Shown here in pieces: positions 1-5,647 of a DNA stretch of 10,338 nucleotides (positions are counted from its first letter, which is position 1; each line of letters begins with the position of its first letter). The notes under the pieces are model-generated. The model ran no database searches and was not told the DNA's origin. It saw nothing but the letters and a program-made list of their open reading frames with translations. A program made the position numbers and the translations under genes. The stretch is taken from assembly GCA_038239195.1 (NCBI GenBank), contig JBBSEZ010000362.1, forward strand, positions 1 through 10,338, written 5' to 3'. The DNA is from JBBSEZ01 sp038239195. GTDB lineage: Bacteria > Planctomycetota > Planctomycetia > Gemmatales > Gemmataceae.

Positions 1-104
1 AACGCCTCGTCAGGGGCGTTGCGGGGCTCGCTGCCGCGTGCGGGCCGCCAGGCTGGCTGGCCTGGCGCCCGCAACGCCTCGTCAGGGGCGTTTCGGGGCT
101 CGCT
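1..104. repeat. Two direct copies of a palindromic intergenic repeat
   Basis: A 32-base unit occurs at 1-32 and again at 73-104 with one mismatch (position 21 versus 93), a 72-base period. Each copy begins with AACGCC and reaches GGCGTT 14 bases later, so it can form a 6-bp stem with an 8-base loop. The spacer between the copies is itself a strong inverted repeat (40-72). This alternation of small palindromes resembles REP-type extragenic repeats. The left copy starts exactly at base 1, so the array may extend beyond the window. No coding frame here has convincing support. Confidence 0.7.
40..72 (-). terminator. Strong GC hairpin after the secreted repeat-protein gene; possible terminator or REP palindrome
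   Basis: Bases 40-53 pair with 60-72 to give a 13-bp GC-rich stem with a single bulged C at 45 and a six-base loop (54-59). It lies 48 bases beyond the stop codon of the minus-strand gene ending at 121, where a terminator would be expected. There is no run of T on either side, so it is not a classical intrinsic terminator. It may instead be part of the repeat array, or a 3' end stabiliser. Confidence 0.3.
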
Positions 105-120
105 GGTGTCCAACCTCCGG

Positions 121-1155
121 TCACTTCTTGCGGATTTCTCGCCGGAGCGCTTCAACCTCCCTCAGGAGCCTGTCCAGCCTCTCCTCGACGCCCGAGGACT
201 TCTTGCCGGAGGGCGTGGAGCGACGGGATTCATGGCCCGGGGCGGCCTTCGGCGCCGGCCCGTGGCGTCGCCCCGCATCGCCTCCCGCGCTCTTGGGCGC
301 GTGCCTGCCCCCCGAGCCCGGCCGGCCCCACTGACTCTTGCTCTTGGGGGCGGTCCTGCCCCACGCACCCCATCCGCCGCGGTGGCTCTTGGGGGCGGAC
401 TTGCCCCACGCGGAGCGATGCCCTCGGTAGCTCTTCGGCGCGTGCCTGCCCCAGGTGTGATGGCCCCGATGGCTCTTCGGCGCGTGCCTGCCCCAGGAGT
501 GATGGCCCCGATGGCTCTTCGGCGCGTGCCTGCCCCAGGAGTGATGGCCCCGATGGCTCTTCGGCGAATGCGGTCGCTTGCCGTACTTCCCGGCGCTCTT
601 CTTCGAGCCGGGGCGCTTCTCGGCCCCCTTGCCCTTCTTCTCGAACCAGTCCCGCATCGCCTTGGCCTTCTCGGGGCTGGGCCGGCCACCCCAAGGGCCG
701 AAGCCCTTCTTCCCGCCCGGGCCCTGTTCGCCCTTTTTCGCCTTCTTCTCGAACCACTCCTTCATCTCTTTCATTTTCTCGGCGCTGGGACGGCCACCGC
801 CCCAAGGGCCGAAGCCCTTCTTCCCGCCGGGGCCCTTCTCGCCCTTCTTGGCCTTCTTCTCGAACCACTCCTTCATCTCTTTCATCTTCTCGCGGCTGGG
901 GCCACCGCCGCCCGGGCCGAAGCCCTTCTTCCCGCCGGGGCCCTTCTCGCCGTCCTTACCGCTTTTCTTCGGGCTCGGCAGCGTGAGCTTGGATTTCGAG
1001 AGGCGCGCCTCCAGGTCTGCGATCTGCTTGCGCAGCTTGACGACCTCCGCCTCGATCTGCTTCCTGTCATCCTTGCCAGACGAGGGCTGGGCCAGGGCTG
1101 GCCCGCTCGTGCCCACCGTCACCCCGAGGATGACGGCCCCAAGAAATCGCCACAT
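121..1155 (-). CDS. Secreted basic repeat protein (Lys/Gly-rich and His-rich repeats), function unknown
   Basis: This 344-residue protein has a clear Sec signal peptide: Trp-Arg near the N-terminus, a hydrophobic core at about 4-16, and an Ala-Leu-Ala cleavage site after residue 22. A short coiled coil follows (about 29-56). Three units of 36-37 residues come next (70-105, 106-142, 143-178), each with a Gly/Pro/Lys-rich part and an amphipathic helix around KMKEMKEWFEKKAKKG. Units beginning PKSHRGHH then repeat (198-269), and a second coiled coil ends the protein (about 322-343). It is rich in Lys, Arg, His and Gly and very basic. No enzymatic motif is visible. The start is the ATG at 1155, with GGAG nine bases upstream. 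I do not recognise a named family. A role in binding polyanions (DNA, polysaccharide) or metal via the histidines is inference from composition only. It is encoded alone, divergent from the AAA ATPase gene. Confidence 0.8.
   Translation of the reverse strand: MWRFLGAVILGVTVGTSGPALAQPSSGKDDRKQIEAEVVKLRKQIADLEARLSKSKLTLPSPKKSGKDGEKGPGGKKGFGPGGGGPSREKMKEMKEWFEKKAKKGEKGPGGKKGFGPWGGGRPSAEKMKEMKEWFEKKAKKGEQGPGGKKGFGPWGGRPSPEKAKAMRDWFEKKGKGAEKRPGSKKSAGKYGKRPHSPKSHRGHHSWGRHAPKSHRGHHSWGRHAPKSHRGHHTWGRHAPKSYRGHRSAWGKSAPKSHRGGWGAWGRTAPKSKSQWGRPGSGGRHAPKSAGGDAGRRHGPAPKAAPGHESRRSTPSGKKSSGVEERLDRLLREVEALRREIRKK
349..564 (-). repeat. In-gene tandem repeats encoding 14-15-residue His-rich units
   Basis: The coding sequence for residues 198-269 of the secreted protein is tandemly repeated. 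At DNA level, units of 42 bases start at 431, 473 and 515. The copies at 473 and 515 are identical, and the one at 431 differs by a single base. Copies further towards the C-terminus have diverged and gained a residue. Near-identity including silent positions points to recent expansion or homogenisation. Confidence 0.9.
622..948 (-). repeat. In-gene tandem repeats encoding three 36-37-residue Lys/Gly units
   Basis: Residues 70-178 of the secreted protein form three consecutive units, each starting E-K/Q-G-P-G-G-K-K-G-F-G-P and ending with a Lys-rich helix containing W-F-E-K-K. The first two units are nearly identical in protein sequence; the third is more diverged. A partial fourth (about 179-186) leads into the His-rich repeats. 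Confidence 0.85.
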
Positions 1156-1660
1156 ACGTTGTCGCTCCGATCGAAAAAGGGAGGAGAGGGCCCGCAGCCA
1201 TTGCCGCAGCCGGAAAAGCGTTCCCGTGTCTCGTGGGCGGGAAAGACCGCGCCGGTTCCTGCGAACACGATTACTAATTACTCAACGTAATCCCCACGGT
1301 CATGTTAGGCGGCGAACATTAAAGTTAGATGAGCCTGCCGCCCTTTGGAGGCCTGCCCCAAGAAGGCGGGCCCTCACCGAAATCGGTCCGGGCCCGCACG
1401 ATTTCTTGAGCCGCGCGCTCGCCCCTTGACTGCCACCATACAATCCCCGTGTTCGTCGTGTACGGACGCACATGGCGCCAGCTTGCGCTCGGCGCCACTC
1501 CACCACCCGTCCGCAGCCGCGCGCTGCCCCGGCGGGCCACCGTCATCGCACGGTTCACACCCTTTCATTCGTCCACGCTTTTCCGAACGGCGCTCCTGAA
1601 AAAGCGCTGTCCGGAGCGGTGGCTTGTTGCGCTCTCGCTTGTCGAGAGAGGAGGTCGTCC
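1156..1660. other. Gene-free divergent intergenic region with an AT-rich island
   Basis: These 505 bases separate the minus-strand repeat-protein gene from the plus-strand AAA ATPase gene, so promoters for both should lie here. The open frames that cross it have no ribosome-binding site or family signature. The stretch 1268-1332 is conspicuously AT-rich for this DNA and is the likeliest promoter location, but I cannot assign -35/-10 boxes. A hairpin (1350-1357 with 1365-1372, 8 bp including one G-T pair) lies just beyond it. No RNA gene is recognised. Confidence 0.5.
1649..1654 (+). promoter_or_regulatory. Shine-Dalgarno AGGAGG fixing a GTG start at 1661
   Basis: A perfect AGGAGG sits six bases before the GTG at 1661. 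The same frame is open upstream as far as an ATG at 1472, but those 63 codons look non-coding and precede a typical BCS1-like membrane segment. The GTG is therefore the preferred start of the ATPase gene. Confidence 0.85.
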
Positions 1661-3160
1661 GTGGAGTTTCGCAATTTTTTGCTCGGCGGGGCGGCCCTGG
1701 GGCTGCTGGCGAGTTGCTGGCAGCACCTCAAGGGCTTTTCGTGGCGCGTGATGGGCCTGTTCCTGCGCCGCATCGAGGTCCCGAGCGAGGCGGCGCATCA
1801 GGCGGTGATCGCGTATCTCGTCGCCAACTACCGGCGCTACCGCAACTACGACAGCATGTACGGCGCCGACTACGAGCACATGCGCGACGGCCGTTACGGG
1901 TTGGTCCCCTACGAGGTGTTCGGCAACCGCAGCATCGTGTTCTGGAACGGCTGGTGGCCCTTCCTGTTTTCCAACGCCCTGGAGAAGAAGACGAAGCGCG
2001 GCGCGGCCCCGCCAGAGGGCTCGTCGGAGAGCAGCACGACGAAGGTGTACTCGACGATCGCGTTCGTGCGCGGCACGCTGGACGTGGAGGCGCTGCTGCG
2101 CAAGGCGTGCGAGAGCTCCAACCATCTGGCCTGGGCGGTCAACACGGCGGAAGAGAAGGCCAAGAACCGCTTCGTGATCCACCACGTCCCGCAGCGCAAG
2201 GAGCAGGAGGACGACTGGGGCGGGGAGAGCAATGGTCTGCCGTGGTATCAACAGCGCTACTACCGCCTGCTGATGCACACGCCCGACCAGCTCGGCAAGG
2301 CGCTGCTGCACGAGGGCGGGGCGCTGGCCAACCTGATCTTCCCGCAGCGCATCAAGGGGCTCATCAAGGAGATCGAGCTGTGGCGCAACCACCGCGCCTG
2401 GTATCTGGAGAAGGGCATCCCGTGGAAGCGCGGCTGGCTGCTCTATGGCCCGCCGGGGACGGGCAAGACGGCCCTGGCGCGGGCCTTCGCGGAGGACCTC
2501 AACATGCCGATCTACGTCTTCAACCTGGCGCAGATGAGCAACCACGAGTTGATGAAGGCGTGGGCCGACATGCAGGTCAACGTCCCTTGCGTCGCGCTGC
2601 TCGAGGACGTCGATAACGTCTTCCACGGCCGGGAGAACGTGGCGCGCAAGAACGCTCCGATGTCGCTGATGCTGCCGCGCAAGAGCGACGAGGACGGCAA
2701 GGACGCTCCGCCGTTCGTGCCGCTGACGTTTGACTGCCTGCTCAACTGCCTCGACGGCGTGGAGCGCAGCGACGGGATCTTCACCATCATCACGACGAAC
2801 GACATCGCCAAGATCGACCACGCGCTGGGCCAGCCGCGCAGGCTGCCGGACGGCAGCGTCGAGTTCATCTCGACGCGCCCCGGGCGCGTGGACAAGGCGG
2901 TGGAACTGACGTACATGGAGGCGGACGACAGGAAGTTGATGGCGAAGCGCATCCTGGGCGAGTACGCGGGGCCGTACCAGGAAATGCTGGCGTTCGTCGA
3001 GCGCTACCCCGAGTTGCAGGAGACGCCGGCGCAGTTCCAGGAGCGCTGCGGGCAGGTGGCGCTGGCGTGCTTCTGGGCGGAGCAGCAGGCGGCGCTCGAC
3101 GCGCCGCCGGCGGAGCGCAACGGCAAGGTGGAGCGCGAGCTGGTGGGGGCGCGATCGTAG
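1661..3160 (+). CDS. BCS1-like membrane-anchored AAA+ ATPase
   Basis: The 499-residue protein has a hydrophobic segment at about 6-20 that could anchor it in a membrane, then a BCS1_N-like region (about 25-230) and an AAA+ module. Visible motifs are Walker A GPPGTGKT (263-270), Walker B VALLEDVD (311-318), LLNCLDGVE (360-368, typical of BCS1), sensor-1 TTND (378-381) and the arginine-bearing TRPGRVD (405-411). All catalytic residues needed for ATP hydrolysis appear present. Mitochondrial BCS1 moves folded Rieske protein across the inner membrane. Bacterial relatives have no settled role, and no Rieske or cytochrome bc gene is nearby. About 15 residues are inserted between the sensor-1 helix (DHAL) and TRPGR (about 390-404), and a charged insert follows Walker B (about 325-352). 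The gene stands alone between a long promoter region and an inverted repeat. Confidence 0.9.
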   Translation: MEFRNFLLGGAALGLLASCWQHLKGFSWRVMGLFLRRIEVPSEAAHQAVIAYLVANYRRYRNYDSMYGADYEHMRDGRYGLVPYEVFGNRSIVFWNGWWPFLFSNALEKKTKRGAAPPEGSSESSTTKVYSTIAFVRGTLDVEALLRKACESSNHLAWAVNTAEEKAKNRFVIHHVPQRKEQEDDWGGESNGLPWYQQRYYRLLMHTPDQLGKALLHEGGALANLIFPQRIKGLIKEIELWRNHRAWYLEKGIPWKRGWLLYGPPGTGKTALARAFAEDLNMPIYVFNLAQMSNHELMKAWADMQVNVPCVALLEDVDNVFHGRENVARKNAPMSLMLPRKSDEDGKDAPPFVPLTFDCLLNCLDGVERSDGIFTIITTNDIAKIDHALGQPRRLPDGSVEFISTRPGRVDKAVELTYMEADDRKLMAKRILGEYAGPYQEMLAFVERYPELQETPAQFQERCGQVALACFWAEQQAALDAPPAERNGKVERELVGARS

Positions 3161-3180
3161 GATTGGTGGCCCTCCCAACC

Positions 3181-3241
3181 GTGTAGCCGCGACGCGAAGC
3201 GGAGCGCTCCGCGCTCGCTCCACGTCGCGTCGCGGCTACAC
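3181..3241. repeat. 17-bp perfect inverted repeat with nested palindrome
   Basis: Bases 3181-3197 (GTGTAGCCGCGACGCGA) are perfectly complementary to 3225-3241. The 27-base loop contains a second perfect palindrome, GCGGAGCGCTCCGC, at 3199-3212. The element begins 20 bases after the ATPase stop codon and ends 80 bases before the next start. There is no downstream T-run. It could stop or stabilise the ATPase transcript, but the nested-palindrome layout also fits a dispersed REP/MITE-like chromosomal repeat. Confidence 0.8.
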
Positions 3242-3321
3242 AACCTCTGCGAGGAAAAAGGAAGCGACCGGCGGTACAATCCCGGAGAGGGCCCTCGCCC
3301 GGCCCTCTGGAGGAGCTCGCC

Positions 3322-4056
3322 ATGCCGATCCACGACTGGTCCCGCGTCCGTTCCAATCGGTTCCACGACTTCCACCAGAACTGGACAATCGCCATCCGCA
3401 ACGCGCTCAACGCGGGCCTGCTGCCGACCGGCTATTTCGCCATGGTCGAGCAAAAGGCGGGCGGCCCCGAGCCGAACGTGGTCACCCTCGAGCTGCCCCC
3501 GTCGGCCGAGCGGGGGCCCGGGGGCGTGGCCGTCGATCTCCAGCCGCCGAAGGCCCGGTTCGTGGCCCGCACCGAAACCGAGGGATCCGCGAGGAAAGCG
3601 AACCGCATCACCGTCCGCCACTCCGAGGGCGACGTGGTGGCGGTCCTCGAGATCGTCTCGCCGGGAAACAAGGACAGTCGGCATGCCGTCCGTGCTTTTG
3701 CCCGCAAGGCGGTCGAGCTCCTCCAGGCCGGGGTGCATCTGCTGATCGTGGACCTGTTTCCCCCCAGCCGCCCCGACCCGCAGGGGGCCCACAAGGTCAT
3801 CTGGGACCGCCTGCGCGACGAGCCGTTCGCGCTGCCGCCCGACAAGCCGCTGACCGTGGCGGCCTACCCGGCCAGCACCGAGACGGTCGCTTACGTCGAG
3901 CCGGTCGCGGTCGGGGGCGCCTTGCCCGACATGCCGGTCTACCTCACGGCGGATTGCTACGTGCCGTGCCCGCTGGAGGCGACGTACCAGACGGCGTGGG
4001 AGCAGTTCCCGGCGCCCCTCAAGGGACCGCTGGAATCGGCGCCGCCGGCGCGATAG
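3322..4056 (+). CDS. DUF4058-type protein, function unknown
   Basis: The 244-residue protein starts MPIHDWSRV and continues with FHDFHQNW and LNAGLLPTGYFA, the N-terminal signature of the soluble DUF4058-type proteins common in planctomycetes. The conserved core (about 96-150) has ITVRH, then VLEIVSPGNK (108-117), then a helix and AGVHLLIVDLFPP (136-148). The C-terminal part (about 173-235) has the PLTVAAYP and PCPLEATY segments that also recur in the group. No signal peptide or membrane segment is seen. GGAGGA at 3309-3314, seven bases before the ATG, supports the start. The molecular function is unknown. The order E-x-x-S-P, downstream Lys, then AGV..L.IVD recalls Uma2-like PD-(D/E)XK proteins, which is inference from pattern only. 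Gaps of 161 and 138 bases to its neighbours argue against a tight operon. Confidence 0.85.
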   Translation: MPIHDWSRVRSNRFHDFHQNWTIAIRNALNAGLLPTGYFAMVEQKAGGPEPNVVTLELPPSAERGPGGVAVDLQPPKARFVARTETEGSARKANRITVRHSEGDVVAVLEIVSPGNKDSRHAVRAFARKAVELLQAGVHLLIVDLFPPSRPDPQGAHKVIWDRLRDEPFALPPDKPLTVAAYPASTETVAYVEPVAVGGALPDMPVYLTADCYVPCPLEATYQTAWEQFPAPLKGPLESAPPAR

Positions 4057-4194
4057 CGCCTCGTCCGGCCCGAACGACCGCGCACAGAGACGAGCGGGAA
4101 ATAGGCGGGGGCATCCGCGCTCCCGGAACTTTGGCCCCACCCCGCGTGTCCGCCAGGAAACTTTTCGCTGGCCTCCCTCCCGCCCGCGCGTACC

Positions 4195-5175
4195 ATGATG
4201 CCCATGAACGCACCTCCCTACTACGTCGGGCTCGACGTCGGCGGCACCACCATGAAGGCGGGCGTCGTCGATGACCTCGGCAAGCAGGTCAGCGGCATCG
4301 CCCTGCTCACCGAGGCCCACCTCGGCCAGGAGCTCGGCCTGGAGCGCATGTGCGAGGCCATCCGCCAGGCCGTCGCCGCCGCGGGGCTGACGATGGCCGA
4401 CGTCTCCGCCATCGGCGTCGCCACGCCGGGGCTGATGGACGTCCCCGCCGGCGTCATCCTCGACCCGCCCAACCTGCGACCCTGGAAGAACGTCCCCGTG
4501 CGCCAGCACGTCGCGACCGCCTTCGGCCTGCCCACCGCCTTCCAGAACGACGCCAACGCCGCCGCGCTCGGCGAATACTGGGCCGGCGCCGGCCGCGGCG
4601 TCCGCAGCATGGTGCTGTTCACGCTCGGCACCGGCGTCGGCGGGGGCATCGTCCTCGACGGCAAGGTACTCGAGGGCCGGCACAGCCACGGCGCCGAGCT
4701 GGGCCACGTCAAGATCGAGATGAGCAACCCGCGCGCGTGCGGCTGTGGCCGGTTCGGCTGTCTGGAGGCGTATGCCAGCGCCACGTCGGTCGTCAAGCGG
4801 GCCCACGAGGCGATGGGCCACGACGCCGGCCGCTCGGCGCTGCACGCGGTGTTGCGGGAGAGGGGCGAACTGACGGCCCGCGACGTCTTCGACGCGGCGC
4901 CGGCCGACGAACTGGCGGGGCGCCTCGTCGAGGAGACGGCCTATTACCTCGCGGTGGGGGCGATGAACGCGATGCACGTCATCGACCCGGACATGGTGGT
5001 CTTCGGCGGGGGCATGACGGCGGCGGGCGAGGGCTTTCTGGAGCGCATCCGCCACCACGTCAAGGAGCTGGCGTTCCCGGTGCCGGCGGAGAACACCGTG
5101 GTCCGCTACGCCCAACTCGGGAGCGACGCCGGGCTGATCGGGGCGGCGGCAGGCGGGCGGCTGTTGGTGATGTGA
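4195..5175 (+). CDS. ROK-family sugar kinase, probable glucokinase
   Basis: The 326-residue protein has the full ROK-kinase layout: phosphate-binding DVGGTTMKAG (14-23), ATPGLMD (77-82), the substrate/catalytic segment QNDANAAALGEYWAGAG (117-133, catalytic Asp119), a second phosphate loop TLGTGVGGG (143-151), the sugar- and zinc-binding HGAELGH (165-171) with CGCGRFGC (182-189), and adenosine-binding VFGGGM (269-274). His171, Cys182, Cys184 and Cys189 are the expected zinc ligands, and Glu168 is the sugar ligand. Lacking an N-terminal DNA-binding domain, it is a kinase rather than a ROK repressor. It would phosphorylate glucose or a similar hexose in the cytoplasm using ATP, though exact sugar specificity cannot be read here. 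ATGs at 4195, 4198 and 4204 are all possible starts; none has a clear ribosome-binding site, and 4204 gives the more usual short lead. No sugar transport or catabolic gene is adjacent. Confidence 0.93.
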   Translation: MMPMNAPPYYVGLDVGGTTMKAGVVDDLGKQVSGIALLTEAHLGQELGLERMCEAIRQAVAAAGLTMADVSAIGVATPGLMDVPAGVILDPPNLRPWKNVPVRQHVATAFGLPTAFQNDANAAALGEYWAGAGRGVRSMVLFTLGTGVGGGIVLDGKVLEGRHSHGAELGHVKIEMSNPRACGCGRFGCLEAYASATSVVKRAHEAMGHDAGRSALHAVLRERGELTARDVFDAAPADELAGRLVEETAYYLAVGAMNAMHVIDPDMVVFGGGMTAAGEGFLERIRHHVKELAFPVPAENTVVRYAQLGSDAGLIGAAAGGRLLVM

Positions 5176-5270
5176 GAGGAAGGCGGCGCCAAAGCCCGAC
5201 GGGACGAACCGGCCGCGCATGCCGCCCGCTCGGCAAGGGCGAGCAGGCCTTTCCCAGGGCCGCCTGGCAA

Positions 5271-5576
5271 CTACTTGCGACCGTAGACCGTCTCGTATTC
5301 CAGGCGCAGGCGCTCGCCGAGCGCCTCCAGAGCGAGGTAGGCCGCGGAAGAGCGATCCGGGTAATCGCGCTTGTCGTCGAGGGCGAGCGAGATAACGTCC
5401 CGCAGGCAATCCAGGTCCCAGCGGTAGAGGGTGATCGGGCGGGTGCCCTGGTATTTCTCGATCTTGCGGTCCAGCCCGAACGCCTCGGCCATGTCGCCCG
5501 TGTGGCGCTTCAGTTCTCGCAGTTGGTCGCCGGCGATCAGCAGCCGGTGCCGATGGTCGCCCGGAAGAGCCTTCAT
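5271..5576 (-). CDS. Small cytosolic protein of unknown function (101 residues)
   Basis: The protein starts MKALPGDHRHRLLIAGDQ and ends YETVYGRK. It is predicted mostly helical, with acidic and basic residues mixed throughout. It has no signal peptide, membrane segment or recognisable catalytic motif. The central part, FGLDRKIEKYQGTRPITLYR followed by WDLDCLRDVISLALDD (about 33-68), has the ordered look of a folded domain, and I recall similar hypothetical proteins in planctomycetes. The ATG at 5576 has AAGGAA eight bases upstream (5584-5589 on the plus strand), which rules out the much longer frame that continues upstream against the DUF1501 gene. It lies 71 bases after the DUF1501 stop, last in the minus-strand run, and is convergent with the kinase gene. 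The assignment as a gene is good; the function is unknown. Confidence 0.75.
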   Translation of the reverse strand: MKALPGDHRHRLLIAGDQLRELKRHTGDMAEAFGLDRKIEKYQGTRPITLYRWDLDCLRDVISLALDDKRDYPDRSSAAYLALEALGERLRLEYETVYGRK

Positions 5577-5647
5577 GACGTGGTTCCTTGTGGGTCGGCT
5601 GGGGCGGTGGCGACGCCCCGCGCGATCGCCTCCGCATGGGGCAGGCC

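Noticed and set aside
431..556. Regular 42-base repeats could suggest a CRISPR array.
   Set aside because: The units are contiguous without unique spacers and encode in-frame 14-residue protein repeats.
19..1290. A long plus-strand open frame opposite the secreted repeat protein.
   Set aside because: It is the complement of the repeat-rich minus-strand gene, which has a signal peptide, a ribosome-binding site and coherent repeats. The plus frame has none of these.
1304..1330. GTTAGGC (1304-1310) and GTTAGAT (1324-1330) resemble the core sites of integron attachment sequences.
   Set aside because: Both lie in the same orientation only 13 bases apart, no complementary RYYYAAC partner forms the required long hairpin, and there is no cassette-like gene or integrase in the window.
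1472..1660. A 63-residue N-terminal extension of the AAA ATPase starting at ATG 1472.
   Set aside because: There is no ribosome-binding site at 1472, the extension is compositionally non-protein-like, and the GTG at 1661 has a perfect AGGAGG directly before a BCS1-type membrane segment.
5228..5244. A small hairpin (GCTCG/CGAGC) between the convergent kinase and small-protein genes as a shared terminator.
   Set aside because: The stem is only 5 bp with a seven-base loop and no T-run on either strand; too weak to call.
3004..5637. A very long open frame on the minus strand opposite the DUF4058-type and kinase genes.
   Set aside because: It is antisense to two genes with clear family motifs. 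Its translation is low-complexity Arg/Gly/Ala/His-rich, as expected from a shadow frame in GC-rich DNA.
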